From: Bradyrhizobium tropiciagri
GTDB lineage: Bacteria; Pseudomonadota; Alphaproteobacteria; Rhizobiales; Xanthobacteraceae
Direction of reading: 5' to 3'
Assembly: GCF_001189845.1 (NCBI RefSeq)
Contig: NZ_LFLZ01000007.1
Location: 1-64,000 of the forward strand
DNA length: 64,000 nt
The notes beneath the pieces were generated by a model, which was not told the origin of the DNA, searched no databases, and saw only the letters and a list, made by a program, of their open reading frames with translations. Both the position numbers and the translations under genes were made by a program. Numbering within the stretch: position 1 is the stretch's first letter; each line of letters starts with the position of its first letter. Shown here one piece after another: positions 8,484 to 20,600 of this stretch.

Positions 8484-9263
8484 TCAGGCGGCGGTGCGGC
8501 CGCCGTCGACGGTGTAGGCGGAGCCGGAGACGTAGCTCGCCTCGTCGGAGGCGAGGAACGCGACGATCGAGGCCACCTCGCTTGCAAGCCCGAGCCTGCG
8601 CGCCGGGATGCGGTCGACGATCTTCTCGACCGGCGGCGGCGCGTTGCCGCCGGAGCGGCCCTGCAGGATCGTGCTCAGCATCCGGCTCTCGATCATGCCG
8701 GGGCAGACGCAATTGACGCGCACGCCGGTGCCGGTGCATTCCCAGGCCGCGCTCTTGGTCAGTCCGATCACCGCATGCTTGCTGGCGCTGTAGACCGCGA
8801 TCATCGGCGATCCCATCAGGCCCGCGATCGAGGCGGTGTTGATGATGCTGCCCTTGTTCTGCTTCAGCATGACAGGCAGCACATGCTTCATGCCGAGGAA
8901 GACGCCGACGACATTGACGTCGAGCACGCGGCGAAAGCTCTCCAGCGAATATTCCGGGATCGGCCTGATGTCGCCCTCGATGCCGGCGTTGTTGTAGAAG
9001 GCGTCGATGGTGCCGAAGCGGTCCACCGCGGCGCGGACGTAGTCCTTGACCTCGTCCTCATCGGTGACGTCGGCGGTGATCGACAGGGCCTCGGCCGAGG
9101 CGGGGAGGTCCTTGATGGCGGCGGCAAGATCGGCCCCCTTGCGGTCGACTGCGACAATCCGCGCACCGCGTTCGGCGAGCAGCTGGAGCGTGGCGGTTCC
9201 GATGACGCCGGCAGCCCCGGTGACGACGGCGACCCGGCCGTCGAGCCTGATGCGATCGGGCAT
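8484..9263 (-). CDS. Short-chain dehydrogenase/reductase (SDR)
   Basis: 259 residues, a classical SDR. Visible are the Rossmann TGAAGVIG motif (residues about 15-22), Asp in VAVDRKG favouring NAD(H), the NNAGIEG motif, the catalytic Ser region (SIINTASIAG), the YSASKHA catalytic Tyr-x-x-x-Lys and the CPG turn after it. It oxidises or reduces a hydroxyl/keto pair on an unknown substrate. It is first in a two-gene operon with the HSL-type hydrolase. Confidence 0.92.
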   Translation of the reverse strand: MPDRIRLDGRVAVVTGAAGVIGTATLQLLAERGARIVAVDRKGADLAAAIKDLPASAEALSITADVTDEDEVKDYVRAAVDRFGTIDAFYNNAGIEGDIRPIPEYSLESFRRVLDVNVVGVFLGMKHVLPVMLKQNKGSIINTASIAGLMGSPMIAVYSASKHAVIGLTKSAAWECTGTGVRVNCVCPGMIESRMLSTILQGRSGGNAPPPVEKIVDRIPARRLGLASEVASIVAFLASDEASYVSGSAYTVDGGRTAA

Positions 9264-9364
9264 GTTGGGTTTCCTCTGGCTGGTCCGGTTCGATCCGGAT
9301 TTTCCTCGTTTTCACGCGTTGCCGCGCGCCTTCAGCGTGAGGACTATCACACGTGTTCCCAAGA

Positions 9365-9397
9365 GTAGCCAGTGAGTAGCCAGTGGGTGGCCAGAGG
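9365..9397. repeat. Three imperfect 11-bp tandem repeats
   Basis: GTAGCCAGTGA, GTAGCCAGTGG and GTGGCCAGAGG stand head to tail in the gap between the divergent SDR and DUF2155 genes. This may be slippage in non-coding DNA. The rest of the 257-base gap shows nothing further. Confidence 0.6.
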
Positions 9398-9520
9398 GCC
9401 GGGGAGAGGTGGCCGGGTGCCCTTTCCCCGCCGTATTCGGCGTGTTAACCGGTGGCCTGCGAGCGGCCGATATCAAGGTAGACTGTCGCGAGCCCGATTC
9501 GCCCTTTAAAGCCGCGCGAG

Positions 9521-10522
9521 ATGCTTCGAACCGTTGCCCTGACTGGCTTTGCGGCCCTGATTGCCGCCTCAACCATCTCGCTTGCGCCGCCCGCGCGCGC
9601 GCAGATCGGAACGATTTTCTCCGATCCCGCGCCGCGTCCGCCCGGCTCGATCCCGCGTGGCCAGGTGGCGCCGCCCGGCGACGACGACGAGGAAGTGCCG
9701 GAATTGCCGCGCGGCCGCCTGTTGCCGACGCAGCCGCGGGCGTTGCCGCCCGGCCAGGCGGTGCCGCCGCCCGGCAGCGTGCAGTCGCAGCCCCTGGCGC
9801 CGCCACCGGGCGCGACGGTCGCTCCGCCCGGCGTCGCCGTGCAGCCGCCGCAGCCCGGCGGTCCCGCCGTTGCCAACACGCCGCCCGGCGCCAACCCGCT
9901 GCCGCCGGGGCAGCGTCCGAAGGGCGCGCCGCAGGGTGCACCCCAGGGCGCCCCGCAGCAGACGCCTGCGACATTGCAGCCGGGTGACGAGGTCGTGCAG
10001 GAGCCGCCCTCGACCAAGATCACCAACAAGAAGGCGAGCTTCTCCGGCCTCGACAAGATCACCGGCCGCATCATCAATTTCGACGAGGACATCGGCGAGA
10101 CCGTGCAGTTCGGTGCGCTGCGGGTGAAGACCGATGCCTGCTACACCAGGCCGTCGACGGAAGCCGCCAACACCGACGCCTTTGTCGAGGTCGACGAGAT
10201 CACCTTGCAGGGCGAGGTGAAGCGGATCTTCTCCGGCTGGATGTTCGCGGCGAGCCCCGGCCTGCACGGCGTCGAGCATCCGATCTACGACATCTGGCTG
10301 ACCGACTGCAAAGGGCCGGACCAGACCATCGTGACCGCCGCGCCCGATCCGCCGAAGGCGCCGACGCCGCCTCCGCCGCCGGCCCAGAAGCGCGCGCCGC
10401 CGAAGCAGGCCGCACCGCGTCCGCCGCCGCAGCCGCTGCCGCAATACCAGCAGCAGCCGCCACCTCCGCCGCCCCAGCAGCAGCGGCCGGGCGGGTTGTT
10501 CGGCGGCTTGTTTGGAAACTGA
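9521..10522 (+). CDS. DUF2155 domain secreted protein, Pro-rich
   Basis: 333 residues. A signal peptide (residues 1-28, ending PPARAQ) leads into a Pro/Gly-rich, probably disordered region with recurrent PPG units (residues about 35-150). The DUF2155 domain follows (about 165-265: FSGLDKITGRIINFDEDIGE...LRVKTDACYTRP...GWMFAASPGLHGVEHPIYD) with two conserved Cys that could form a disulphide in the periplasm. The C-terminal tail is again Pro/Gln-rich. Function unknown. In related alphaproteobacteria this gene lies between NDUFA12 and aat; here aat follows on the opposite strand. Family assignment is firm, role is not. Confidence 0.88.
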   Translation: MLRTVALTGFAALIAASTISLAPPARAQIGTIFSDPAPRPPGSIPRGQVAPPGDDDEEVPELPRGRLLPTQPRALPPGQAVPPPGSVQSQPLAPPPGATVAPPGVAVQPPQPGGPAVANTPPGANPLPPGQRPKGAPQGAPQGAPQQTPATLQPGDEVVQEPPSTKITNKKASFSGLDKITGRIINFDEDIGETVQFGALRVKTDACYTRPSTEAANTDAFVEVDEITLQGEVKRIFSGWMFAASPGLHGVEHPIYDIWLTDCKGPDQTIVTAAPDPPKAPTPPPPPAQKRAPPKQAAPRPPPQPLPQYQQQPPPPPPQQQRPGGLFGGLFGN

Positions 10523-10532
10523 TCGCCACTGC

Positions 10533-10653
10533 GTAGCCCGGATGGAGCGTTAGCGAAATCCGGGTTACCTATCCGCGGATGGCTTGTCGCGGATTGCGCG
10601 GAGCCTGTCATCGGGCGCGCGTTCGCGCGACACGTTGGCTTCATCCGGGCTAC
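10533..10653. repeat. Dispersed palindromic repeat (REP-like)
   Basis: The ends are a perfect 12-bp inverted repeat (GTAGCCCGGATG at 10533-10544 and CATCCGGGCTAC at 10642-10653), with an internal partial copy (ATCCGGGTTAC). Elements with tagcccgga...tccgggcta ends are common between genes in Bradyrhizobium and Rhodopseudomonas. It sits between the convergent DUF2155 and aat genes and may act as a bidirectional terminator. Confidence 0.75.
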
Positions 10654-10666
10654 TTCATCACCACGT

Positions 10667-11347
10667 TCAATTGCGCTTGGCGATGATCGCGAGCGCATCA
10701 GCGCCCCTAATCGGCTGCGTGGCGTCGAGCTTGCGGAATTCCGCCGGCGCGCCCGCGATCGCCTTGTCGAGCAGCGCGCGATAGCGGCGGCGCGAAATCT
10801 CGACCGCGCCGAACGTCTTCAGATGCTCGGTCACATATTGCGTGTCGAGCAGTTCGAACCCGCCGGCGATCAACCGCGCCACCAGATGCACCAGCGCGAC
10901 CTTCGATGCGTCGCGCACGGTGTGAAACATGCTCTCACCGAAGAAGGCGCGGCCGAGGCTGACGCCATAGAGGCCGCCGACCAGATTGTCGTCTTGCCAG
11001 ACCTCGACGCTGTGGCAATGGCCTGACGTGTACAGCCCGACATAGAGATCGCGGATGCGCTTGTTGATCCAGGTGTCGTCGCGGCCGGGCTGCGGCGCGG
11101 CGCAGCCGGCGATCACGGCCTTGAAGGCGGTATCGACGGTGACGGTGAACGCATCCGAACGCACGGTGCGGGCGAGGCGGGAGGCGATGCGGAAGCCGTC
11201 GAACGGAATCACGCCGCGCAATTCCGGCTCGACCCAGAACAGGGTCGGATCGTCGGCGCTCTCCGCCATCGGGAAGATGCCGCAGGCATAGGCGCGCAGC
11301 AGCACCTCGGGTGTGATCTCGGAGGAGGCGGAGTCGCGTGACGTCAT
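10667..11347 (-). CDS. aat: Leucyl/phenylalanyl-tRNA--protein transferase
   Basis: 226 residues, the usual length. The enzyme adds Leu or Phe to proteins with N-terminal Arg or Lys, marking them for ClpS/ClpAP degradation (N-end rule). Recognisable blocks are [65 protein letters not shown] and the [18 protein letters not shown] segment. The frame is open to 11617 but the start at 11347 (MTSRDSA) matches family length. The DUF2155 gene ends convergently on its other side, with a palindromic repeat between. Confidence 0.95.
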   Translation of the reverse strand: MTSRDSASSEITPEVLLRAYACGIFPMAESADDPTLFWVEPELRGVIPFDGFRIASRLARTVRSDAFTVTVDTAFKAVIAGCAAPQPGRDDTWINKRIRDLYVGLYTSGHCHSVEVWQDDNLVGGLYGVSLGRAFFGESMFHTVRDASKVALVHLVARLIAGGFELLDTQYVTEHLKTFGAVEISRRRYRALLDKAIAGAPAEFRKLDATQPIRGADALAIIAKRN

Positions 11348-11386
11348 GCCGCAGAGGATAGCAAAGCGCGGGCGAACTTGCGATGG

Positions 11387-11422
11387 GGCCTGCCATGAGG
11401 CCTGCCTTGGGGCCTGCCTTGG
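11387..11422. repeat. Three 12-bp tandem repeats upstream of aat
   Basis: GGCCTGCCATGA, GGCCTGCCTTGG and GGCCTGCCTTGG lie head to tail in the divergent promoter gap between aat and the symporter gene. Copy number could vary between strains; a regulatory role is not shown. Confidence 0.6.
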
Positions 11423-11595
11423 GGTCGCGACGTGTTGACGAAACGCGCCGGTTCCTCCACAAGCCGCGCCATTCGGCCGCAGTTTCCCGAGCGGACTGTG
11501 CGGCCGTGCTACATTGCCACAAAAAGACGGCGCCACCGCCCGGGGACTTGGCGGCTTGCGCGCCTGACAATCCACACAGGTGAGGGGGACGCTGC

Positions 11596-13041
11596 ATGAA
11601 ATTGTCTTGGCGGACATTTGCGCCGTTGCTGGTCTGGCTGGTGATCTATCTGGTGCCGGTGCCGTCGGGGCTGAACGCCAATCAGTGGCACTATTTTGCG
11701 GTGTTCGCCGCCGTCATCACCGGGCTGATCCTCGAATCGATGCCGGTCGGCGCGGTCGGCCTGATCGGTCTGACGGTCGCCGGCGTCGGCGGCTATGTCG
11801 AGCCCGATCCGAACAAGTCGCTGCGCTGGATGCTCGCAGGCTTTTCCGAGAGCACGGTGTGGCTGATCGTCGGCGCCTTCGTGTTCTCGATCGGCTACCG
11901 CAAGAGCGGGCTCGGCCGCCGGCTGGCGCTGCTGCTGGTGCGCGGGCTCGGCCGCCGCACCATCGGGCTCGGCTATGCGGTGGCGTTCTCCGACCTCGTG
12001 CTGGCGCCGGCGACGCCGTCCAACACTGCACGCTCGGGCGGCACCATCTATCCGATCGTCAGCAACATCCCGCGCATCTATGGCTCGGAGCCCGGTCCGA
12101 CCGCGGGCAAGATCGGTACCTTCGTGATGTGGACCGCGTTCGCGACCACGGCCGTGACCAGCTCGCTGTTTCTGACCGCGCTGGCGCCGAACGCCGCCGC
12201 GCTGTCGATCGCCAAGAAGCTCGTCAATATCGAGGTTGGCTGGTCGCAATGGTTCATCGGCATCGCGCCGCTCGGTATCCTCTTGCTGCTGCTGGTGCCG
12301 TTGCTGAGCTATGTCGTCTGCCGGCCGGAGATCAAGGAAAGCCCGGAGATCGTGACCTGGAGCGAGGGCGAGCTCGCCAAGATGGGGCCGCCGTCGCGGC
12401 ACGAATGGATCATGGCGGTGCTGGTGCTGCTCGCGATGTTCCTGTGGATCTGCGGCTCCAATCCCAATATCAGCGTGCCGCTGCTCGGCTCGAACTTCAT
12501 CAACGCGACCACGGTGGTGTTCGTCGTAATCTCGCTGATGCTTCTCACCGGCGTGATCGCATTCGAGGACATCGTCGCGGAGAAGAGCGCCTGGGAGGTA
12601 TTCTTCTATTTCACCTCGCTGCTCACGCTGTCGTCAGGCCTCAACGAGATCGGCTTCATCAAATGGGTGGCCGAGGGCTATGCCAAGCCGCTCGCCGGCA
12701 CCTCGCCGCTTGTCGGGATGATCCTGCTCGTCACCTTCTTTTTCTGGATCCACTATTTCTTCTCGAGCATCACCTCGCATACCGCCGCCGTGCTGCCGGT
12801 GGTGCTCGCGGTCGGCTCCAGCATTCCCGGCCTGTCGGTGCAGACCCTGATGCTGCTGTGCGTCTATTCGCTCGGGCTGATGGGCGTGATCTCGCCCTAT
12901 GCCACGGGACCGGCGCCGATGTATTACGGCAGCGGCTATATCGGCAAAGGCGACTTCTGGAAGTTCGGGCTGATCTTCGGCGTGATCTACTTTGCCGGAT
13001 TGTTGCTGATCGTGTTGCCGTGGTTACAGTCGGTCGGGTAA
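11596..13041 (+). CDS. DASS-family anion symporter (dicarboxylate-type)
   Basis: 481 residues and about 12 membrane segments. It resembles the CitT/TtdT and plastid 2-oxoglutarate/malate translocator branch of the divalent anion:Na+ symporters. Supporting motifs are the paired SNT-type substrate sites: [17 protein letters not shown] in the first half and [17 protein letters not shown] in the second, plus [18 protein letters not shown] near the end. Likely substrates are di- or tricarboxylates. The start at 11596 is preceded by GAGGGGG. It stands alone, divergent from aat. Confidence 0.87.
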   Translation: MKLSWRTFAPLLVWLVIYLVPVPSGLNANQWHYFAVFAAVITGLILESMPVGAVGLIGLTVAGVGGYVEPDPNKSLRWMLAGFSESTVWLIVGAFVFSIGYRKSGLGRRLALLLVRGLGRRTIGLGYAVAFSDLVLAPATPSNTARSGGTIYPIVSNIPRIYGSEPGPTAGKIGTFVMWTAFATTAVTSSLFLTALAPNAAALSIAKKLVNIEVGWSQWFIGIAPLGILLLLLVPLLSYVVCRPEIKESPEIVTWSEGELAKMGPPSRHEWIMAVLVLLAMFLWICGSNPNISVPLLGSNFINATTVVFVVISLMLLTGVIAFEDIVAEKSAWEVFFYFTSLLTLSSGLNEIGFIKWVAEGYAKPLAGTSPLVGMILLVTFFFWIHYFFSSITSHTAAVLPVVLAVGSSIPGLSVQTLMLLCVYSLGLMGVISPYATGPAPMYYGSGYIGKGDFWKFGLIFGVIYFAGLLLIVLPWLQSVG

Positions 13042-13221
13042 AATAGCCACAATCCAGCGTGAAACAGCGCTCGACCGGGAAGGAGGGGCCATCCTTTCCG
13101 ATTCTTAACGCGCTTTGTCAGAGGGAAGCGTTCAAAATGCTTCCTCGAATGTGGCGCGCGCGGATTTCAGGGGACACATAGAGCCGCGCGAGCTCGTTCG
13201 TGTTTCTTCGTGGGCAAGTTA

Positions 13222-14550
13222 ATGGACCAGCATATCAAAGACCCGTCGATCATCGCACCTGGACCAGTCAGGCGAGCGTCGCGTTGGCCGGGGTTTCTGA
13301 CGGGATGTGTGGTGCTGGCGATCCTGGCCGGCATCGTCTGGTGGACACGGCAGCAGGCCGCACCGCCGCAGGCCGGTGGCGGACGCAATGCCGGGCCGAT
13401 GTCGATCGTGCCGGAGACAATCGGCAAGGGCGACATCGGCGTCAGCCTCAACGCCCTCGGCACCGTGACGTCGCTCGCGACCGTGACGATCAGGAGCCAG
13501 ATCAGCGGCTACCTGATGAAGATCGATTTCAAGGAGGGCGACGAGGTCAAGAAGGGTGACCTGATCGCCGAGATCGATTCGCGTCCCTATGAGGCGACGC
13601 TGGCGCAGGCCAAGGGACAGCTCGCCCGCGACGAGGCGCAGCTGAAGGGCGCCCAGGTCGATCTCACCCGCTACCAGAACCTCGCCGCACAGAACGCCGT
13701 GCCGCATCAGCAGCTCGACACCCAGGTCGCGCTGGTCGCGCAGTATCAGGGCACGGTGGAAGCCGACCGCGCCTCGGTGAAATCAGCCGAAGTGAACTTG
13801 GCGTATTGCCACATCGTCTCGCCGATCAACGGGCGGGTCGGACTGCGCCAGGTCGACCTCGGCAACTACGTGACGCCGGGCGACACCAACGGCCTCGTCG
13901 TGATCACGCAGCTCGAGCCGATCAGCGTGCTGTTCACGCTGCCGGAGGACAACCTGCAAACAGTTGCGAAGCGGTTGAAGGAGGGCGCGGTGCTGCCGAC
14001 GGCGGCCTATGACCGCAGCGGCGCCAACAAGCTCGCCGAGGGATCGCTGCAGACCTTCGACAGCCAGATCGACGCGACCACCGGCACGATCAAGCTGCGC
14101 GGCCAGTTCGAGAACGACAAGCGCACGCTGTATCCGAACCAGTTCGTCAACATCCGCCTGCTGCTCGACACCCACAAGGATGCCACCACGATGTCGACCG
14201 CCGGCATCCAGCGCGGCGTTCCCGGCACCTTCGTCTATCTCGTCAATGCCGACAGCACGGTCTCGGTGCGGCCGGTCAAGCTCGGCGTCACCGACGGCGA
14301 CCGCGTCGAGGTGCTGTCGGGGCTTGCGGCCGGCGATCGCATCGTGATCGATGGCGCCGACAAGCTGCGCGAGGGCGCGAAGGTGGTGGTGCGCTCCGCT
14401 GCCGACGCCGCGAACCCGGCCGGTGCGGCCAAGGGCGCGGCAAACGGGGCTGCGAAGGGCGATAGCAAGGGAGACACCAAGAGCGGCGCCGATCCCGACA
14501 AGGCGGGAGGCGGCCCGCACAAGCGGTCCGAGGACGGGCAGACCAAATGA
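13222..14550 (+). CDS. RND efflux periplasmic adaptor (MdtA-like)
   Basis: 442 residues. An N-terminal membrane anchor ([18 protein letters not shown]) is followed by the membrane-fusion-protein order: beta-barrel start at VSLNALGTV, lipoyl half-motifs ([24 protein letters not shown] and the [16 protein letters not shown] half), an alpha-helical hairpin between them, and the barrel and proximal domains. The tail is Ala/Gly/Lys-rich and probably disordered. GTG at 13210 is an alternative start. First gene of the pump operon: the stop overlaps the next start by 4 bases (ATGA). Confidence 0.92.
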   Translation: MDQHIKDPSIIAPGPVRRASRWPGFLTGCVVLAILAGIVWWTRQQAAPPQAGGGRNAGPMSIVPETIGKGDIGVSLNALGTVTSLATVTIRSQISGYLMKIDFKEGDEVKKGDLIAEIDSRPYEATLAQAKGQLARDEAQLKGAQVDLTRYQNLAAQNAVPHQQLDTQVALVAQYQGTVEADRASVKSAEVNLAYCHIVSPINGRVGLRQVDLGNYVTPGDTNGLVVITQLEPISVLFTLPEDNLQTVAKRLKEGAVLPTAAYDRSGANKLAEGSLQTFDSQIDATTGTIKLRGQFENDKRTLYPNQFVNIRLLLDTHKDATTMSTAGIQRGVPGTFVYLVNADSTVSVRPVKLGVTDGDRVEVLSGLAAGDRIVIDGADKLREGAKVVVRSAADAANPAGAAKGAANGAAKGDSKGDTKSGADPDKAGGGPHKRSEDGQTK

Positions 14551-17500
14551 ACCCGTCGCGGCCATTCATCCTGCGGCCGGTGGCGACGACCCTGATGATG
14601 ATCGCCATCATGCTGTCAGGCATGCTGGCGTTCAGATTCCTGCCCGTCGCGGCGCTGCCGGAGGTCGACTATCCGACCATCCAGGTGCAGACCTTCTATC
14701 CCGGCGCCAGCCCCGACGTGATGACGTCGTCGGTGACGGCGCCGCTCGAGGTTCAGTTCGGCCAGATGCCGAACCTGAACCAGATGAGCTCGGTGAGCTC
14801 GGCCGGCTCGTCGGTGATCACGCTGCAGTTCGGGCTGTCGATCTCGCTCGACGTCGCCGAGCAGGAGGTGCAGGCCGCGATCAACGCCGCGGGCAATCTG
14901 TTGCCGTCGGACCTGCCGGCGCCGCCGATCTATGCCAAGGTCAATCCGGCTGACGCGCCGATCCTCACCCTCGGCCTGACCTCGAAGACGATGCCGCTGA
15001 CCCAGGTGCAGGACTTCGTCGACACGCGGCTGGCGCAGAAGATCTCGCAGCTACCCGGCGTCGGCCTCGTCAGCATCAGCGGCGGCCAGCGGCCCGCAGT
15101 GCGCATCCAGGCCGACATCCGCAAGCTCGCGGCCTATGGCCTCAACATCGACGATCTCCGCACCACGCTCGGCAACGCCAACGTCAATACCCCGAAGGGC
15201 AATTTCGATGGCGCGATGCGCGCCTACACCATCAACGCCAACGACCAGATCCGCAATGCCAGCGACTACCGCTCGCTGATCATCGCCTACAAGAACGGCT
15301 CGCCGGTCCGCCTCAGCGACGTCGGCAACGTCGTCGACGGCGCGCAGAACGACAAGCTCGGCGCCTGGATGAACGAGACGCCGGCGATCATCCTCAACAT
15401 CCAGCGCCAGCCCGGCGCCAACGTGATCTCGGTCGTGCAGGGCATCAAGGACCTGCTGCCGCAGCTGCAGGCCACGCTACCGGCGGCGATCGACCTCAAC
15501 ATCCTGACCGACCGCACCGTGACGATCCGGGCCTCGGTCCGCGACGTCGAATACGAGCTGTCGCTCGCCGTGGTCCTGGTCGTGCTCGTGATCTTCGTGT
15601 TCCTGCGCTCGACCCGCGCCACGCTGATCCCGAGCCTGTCAGTGCCGCTGTCGCTGGTCGGTACGCTCGGGGCGATGTATCTGTTCGGCTTCAGCCTGAA
15701 CAATCTGTCGCTGATGGCGCTGACGATCGCGACCGGCTTCGTGGTCGACGACGCCATCGTCGTGATCGAGAACATCTCGCGCTACATCGAGGAGGGCGAA
15801 TCTCCCCTCGAAGCGGCGCTGCGCGGCTCCGAGCAGATCGGCTTCACCATCATCTCGCTGACGGTGTCGCTGATCGCGGTGCTGATCCCGCTGCTGTTCA
15901 TGGGCGACGTCGTCGGCCGCCTGTTCCGCGAGTTCGCCATCACACTGTCGGTCACGATCCTGATCTCCGCCGTGGTGTCGCTGACGCTGGTGCCGATGGC
16001 CTGCGCAAAGCTGCTGAAGTCGGAGGCCATGGCGCGCGAAAATACCTTCCAGCGGCTCAGCCGGGAAGGCTTCGACTATGTCATCGCGATCTATGCCCGG
16101 ATGCTCAACTGGGTGCTGGATCGCCAGACGGTCGTTCTGCTGATCGCGCTCGCCACCTTCGGGCTGACGGCGCTGCTCTATGTCGTCATCCCCAAGGGCT
16201 TCTTTCCGGTGCAGGACACCGGCGTGATCCAGGCGATCTCGGAGGCGCCGCAATCGGTGTCCTATGCGGCGATGGCCGAGCGGCAGCAGCGGCTCGCCAG
16301 CGCGATCCTGAAAGACCCCGATGTCGAGAGCCTGTCGTCCTTCATCGGCGTCGACGGCACCAACACCACGCTCAACAGCGGCCGCATCCTGATCAATTTG
16401 AAGCCGCATGAGCAGCGCAAGGCCGGCGTCCTGACGATCATGGATCGGATCAAGGCCAGCACGGCTGATCTGACCGGCATCACGCTCTATATGCAGCCGG
16501 TCCAGGACCTCACCATCGAAGGCACGGTCAGCCGCACGCAGTACCAGTTCATCCTGCAGGACGCCGATCCGAACGAGCTTGCGGAATGGACGCCGAAGCT
16601 GATCGACAAGCTGAGGGGCTTGCCGCAACTGAGCGACGTCACCAGCGATATCTCCGCGCAGGGGCTGTCAGTGTTCGTGGACATCGACCGCGACCAGGCC
16701 GCGCGGTTCGGCATCACGCCGGCGACGATCGACAACGCGCTGTACGATTCCTACGGCCAGCGCATCGTCTCCACGGTGTTCACCAATTCGAACCAGTATC
16801 GCGTCATCCTCGAGGCCGATCCGTCGCTGCAAAACTCGCTGGACGCGCTGTCGTCGATCTATTTGCCGTCATCGGTCGGCTCGACCCCGGTGCCGCTGTC
16901 GGTCATGGCCAAGATGCGGGTGGAGACCGCGCCGCTGCAAGTCTCGCATCTCGGCCAGTTCCCGTCGGCGACCGTGTCGTTCAATCTCGCGCCCGGCGCC
17001 TCGCTCGGCAGTGCAGTCACGGCGATCAAGCAGGCGCAGGCCGACATCAACCAGCCGCTCGGCATGATCACGAGCTTCCAGGGCGCGGCGCTGGCGTTCC
17101 AGTCCTCGCTGTCCAACCAGCTGTTCCTGATCCTGGCCGCGATCATCACGGTCTATATCGTGCTCGGCGTGCTCTATGAAAGCTTCATCCACCCGCTGAC
17201 CATCCTCTCGACGCTGCCGTCGGCCGGCATCGGCGCGCTGCTGGCGTTGATGATGGCCGGGCAGGACCTCACCATCATCGCGATCATCGGCATCATCCTC
17301 CTGATCGGCATCGTGAAGAAGAACGCGATCATGATGATCGACTTCGCACTCGATGCCGAGCGCAACGAGGGCAAGCCGCCGCGGGAGGCGATCCACCAGG
17401 CCTGCCTGCTGCGATTCCGGCCGATCATCATGACGACGATGGCGGCCGTGCTCGGCGCTCTGCCGCTGATGATCGGCAGCGGTGCGGGCTCCGAGCTGCG

Positions 17501-17654
17501 GCATCCGCTCGGCGTCTCCATCGTCGGCGGTTTGCTCGTCAGTCAGCTGCTGACGCTGTTCACGACGCCGGTGATCTATCTCTGGTTCGATCGCCTCGCG
17601 CTGCGGTTTGCCGGGCGGGCGGACGAGGTCGGCGAGGCGAGCGGGTCGCGTTGA
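14547..17654 (+). CDS. RND efflux permease, MdtB-like
   Basis: 1035 residues, the standard RND length with 12 membrane helices. It opens with [20 protein letters not shown], the N-terminal amphipathic helix and TM1 of the MdtB/MdtC group. The TM4 proton-relay motif [17 protein letters not shown] is intact (two Asp), as is the late [15 protein letters not shown] segment. The two-permease arrangement with the next gene is the MdtBC pattern, in which the pump is a heterotrimer (established for E. coli MdtABC). Substrates there include novobiocin and bile salts; here unknown. Confidence 0.94.
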   Translation: MNPSRPFILRPVATTLMMIAIMLSGMLAFRFLPVAALPEVDYPTIQVQTFYPGASPDVMTSSVTAPLEVQFGQMPNLNQMSSVSSAGSSVITLQFGLSISLDVAEQEVQAAINAAGNLLPSDLPAPPIYAKVNPADAPILTLGLTSKTMPLTQVQDFVDTRLAQKISQLPGVGLVSISGGQRPAVRIQADIRKLAAYGLNIDDLRTTLGNANVNTPKGNFDGAMRAYTINANDQIRNASDYRSLIIAYKNGSPVRLSDVGNVVDGAQNDKLGAWMNETPAIILNIQRQPGANVISVVQGIKDLLPQLQATLPAAIDLNILTDRTVTIRASVRDVEYELSLAVVLVVLVIFVFLRSTRATLIPSLSVPLSLVGTLGAMYLFGFSLNNLSLMALTIATGFVVDDAIVVIENISRYIEEGESPLEAALRGSEQIGFTIISLTVSLIAVLIPLLFMGDVVGRLFREFAITLSVTILISAVVSLTLVPMACAKLLKSEAMARENTFQRLSREGFDYVIAIYARMLNWVLDRQTVVLLIALATFGLTALLYVVIPKGFFPVQDTGVIQAISEAPQSVSYAAMAERQQRLASAILKDPDVESLSSFIGVDGTNTTLNSGRILINLKPHEQRKAGVLTIMDRIKASTADLTGITLYMQPVQDLTIEGTVSRTQYQFILQDADPNELAEWTPKLIDKLRGLPQLSDVTSDISAQGLSVFVDIDRDQAARFGITPATIDNALYDSYGQRIVSTVFTNSNQYRVILEADPSLQNSLDALSSIYLPSSVGSTPVPLSVMAKMRVETAPLQVSHLGQFPSATVSFNLAPGASLGSAVTAIKQAQADINQPLGMITSFQGAALAFQSSLSNQLFLILAAIITVYIVLGVLYESFIHPLTILSTLPSAGIGALLALMMAGQDLTIIAIIGIILLIGIVKKNAIMMIDFALDAERNEGKPPREAIHQACLLRFRPIIMTTMAAVLGALPLMIGSGAGSELRHPLGVSIVGGLLVSQLLTLFTTPVIYLWFDRLALRFAGRADEVGEASGSR

Positions 17655-17657
17655 GCC

Positions 17658-20600
17658 ATGGATCCGTCAACGCCCTTCATCCGCCGGCCGGTCGCAACCA
17701 CGCTGTTGACCTTCGGACTCGCGGCGGCCGGCATTGTCGCGTTCTTCAAATTGCCGGTGTCGCCACTGCCGCAGGTGGATTTTCCGACCATCTCGGTGCA
17801 GGCGACGCTGCCCGGCGCCAGCCCGCAGGACGTCGCGACCACGGTCGCCAGCCCGCTTGAACGGCATCTCGGCCAGATCGCCGATGTCACGGAGATGACG
17901 TCGTCGAGTTCGGTCGGCTCGACCCGGATCACGCTGCAGTTCGGCCTGAACCGCGACATCAACGGCGCGGCGCGGGACGTGCAGGCCGCGATCAACGCGG
18001 CGCGCGCCGATCTTCCGACCAGTCTGCGCAGCAACCCGACCTACCGCAAGGTCAACCCGGCCGACGCGCCGATCCTGATCCTGACGCTGACGTCGGATAC
18101 GTTGACCCGCGGCGATCTCTACGATGCCGCCTCCACGGTGCTGGCGCAGAAGCTGTCGCAGGTCGAGGGTATCGGCGAGGTGGTGGTGGGCGGCAGCTCG
18201 CTGCCGGCCGTGCGCGTCGACCTGATCCCGCAGACGTTCTACAAATACGGCATCGGGCTGGAGGACATTCGCGCGGCGCTGTCGAGCGCCAACGCCCACA
18301 GTCCGAAGGGCGGCATCGATGTCGGCGACCAGCGCTACCAGGTCTATGCCAACGACCAGGCCAACAAGGCCGACGACTACAAGTCGCTGATCGTGGCCTA
18401 CCGCGACGGCGCGCCGGTTCACCTCTCCGATGTCGGCGAGGTGACCGATGGCGTCGAGAATTTGCGCAATGCCGGGCTCGCCAACGGCAAGCCCGCGGTG
18501 CTGATCATCCTCTACCGGCAGCCGAACGCCAACATCATCTCGACCGTCGACCTTGTGAAGGGGCTGATGCCTCAATTGCAGGCGTCGGTGTCGCCGGCGA
18601 TCGATATCGGCCTTGCGGTCGACCGCTCGACCACCATCCGCACCTCGCTGCACGACGTGGAACGCGCGCTGGTTCTGGCGGTGCTGCTGGTCATCATCGT
18701 GGTGTTCGCGTTCCTGCGCAATCTGCGCGCCACCTTCATTCCGGTGGTGGCGGTCTCGGTGTCGCTGGTCGCGACCTTCGGGGCGATGTACCTGTTCGGC
18801 TACAGCCTCGACAATTTGTCGCTGATGGCGCTGACGGTCGCGACCGGCTTCGTGGTCGACGACGCCATCGTCGTGCTGGAGAACGTCACCCGCTACATCG
18901 AGGACGGCCTGAGCCCGCTCGAGGCGGCGCTGAAGGGCGCCAACGAGGTCGGCTTCACCGTGCTGTCGATGAGCATCTCGCTGATCGCGGTGTTCATCCC
19001 GATCCTGCTGATGGCCGGCATCGTCGGCCGGCTGTTCCGCGAATTCGCGATGACGATCTCGATCTCGATCCTGATCTCGCTCGCGATCTCGCTGGCGACG
19101 ACGCCGATGATGTGCGCCGTGCTGCTGAAGCCGGACACCGGCGGCCATGGCCGGCTCTATTGGGCGAGCGAGCGCTTCTTCGAGGCGATGCTGAATTTCT
19201 ACCGCAGGACGCTGACCGCGGCGCTTCGGCATCCGCTGTCGGTGATGCTGATCCTGGCGGCGGTGTTCGGCCTCAACTTCTATCTCTACGACGTGATCCC
19301 GAAGGGCTTCTTCCCGCAGCAGGACACCGGGCGGTTGGTCGGCTCGATCCAGGCCGACCAGAGCGTGTCGTTCCAGCTGATGCAGCAGAAGCTCGCGCAG
19401 TTCGTCGGCATCATCAAGCGCGATCCGGCGGTCGAGACCGTGGTCGGCTTCACCGGCGGCGGCCAGACCAATTCCGGCTTCGTGTTCGTCTCGCTGCGTC
19501 CGCTCGACCAGCGCAAGATCGGCGCCGACGGCGTGATCGCGCGGCTGCGCCGGGAGATGTCGGTGGTGCCCGGCGCCAGCGTGTTCCTGCAGGCGGTGCA
19601 GGACATCAGGGTCGGGGGCAGGGCCTCGAACGCGCAGTATCAGTACACGCTGCAGGGATCGACGCTGGAGGAGCTCAATGACTGGACGCCGAAGATCGCG
19701 GCGGCCCTGCAGCCCGATCCGAACCTTGCCGACGTCAACAGCGACCAGCAGAACAAGGGTCTGGAATCCGACCTCGTGATCGACCGCGACGCCGCGGCGC
19801 GGCTCGGCATCACGGTGAGCCAGATCGACAACACGCTCTACGACGCGTTCGGCCAGCGTCAGGTGTCGACGATCTATGTCGCGCGCAACCAGTATCACGT
19901 CATCATGGAGGTCGCGCCGCGCTACTGGCAGAACCCGCAGACGCTGAAGGACGTCTACATCAGCACCTCGGGTGGATCGGTCGGCGGCTCGCAATCGACC
20001 AACGCGGTGGCGGGTACCGTGGTGGCGGCGGGAACCTCGAATGCGGCGAGTTCAGCCAACGCCCAGGCCGCGCGCAACCAGGCCACCAATTCGATCGGCG
20101 CGACCGGGAAGGGCGTGGCCTCGACCGGTTCGGCCGTCTCCACCAATAGCGAAACCATGATCCCGCTGTCGGCGGTGGCAGCGTTCAGGCAGGGCGCGAC
20201 GCCGCTTGCGGTCAACCACCAGGGCCTTTTGGTCGCCAACACCATCTCGTTCAACCTGCCGCCCAACGTGTCGCTGAGCACCGCGGTCGCCAGCATCGAG
20301 GCGACCATGAACCGGATCGGCGTCCCCGCCACGATCCGCGGCACCTTCCAGGGTTCGGCGAAGGCGTTCCAGGATTCGCTCAGCAACCAGCCATTCCTGA
20401 TCCTGGCGGCGATCGTCACGATCTACATCGTGCTCGGCGTGCTCTATGAGAGCTACGTCCATCCGCTGACCATCTTGTCCACACTGCCCTCGGCAGGTGT
20501 GGGCGCCTTGCTGGCGCTGATGGCATTCAAGACCGAGTTCAGTATCATGGCGCTGATCGGCGTCATCCTGCTGATCGGTATCGTGAAGAAGAACGCCATC

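Noticed and set aside
17667..19994. A 775-codon open frame on the minus strand
   Set aside because: It lies wholly inside the MdtC-like gene on the other strand. Its product is rich in Arg, Asp, His and Gln with no motif, the usual mirror image of a high-GC gene.
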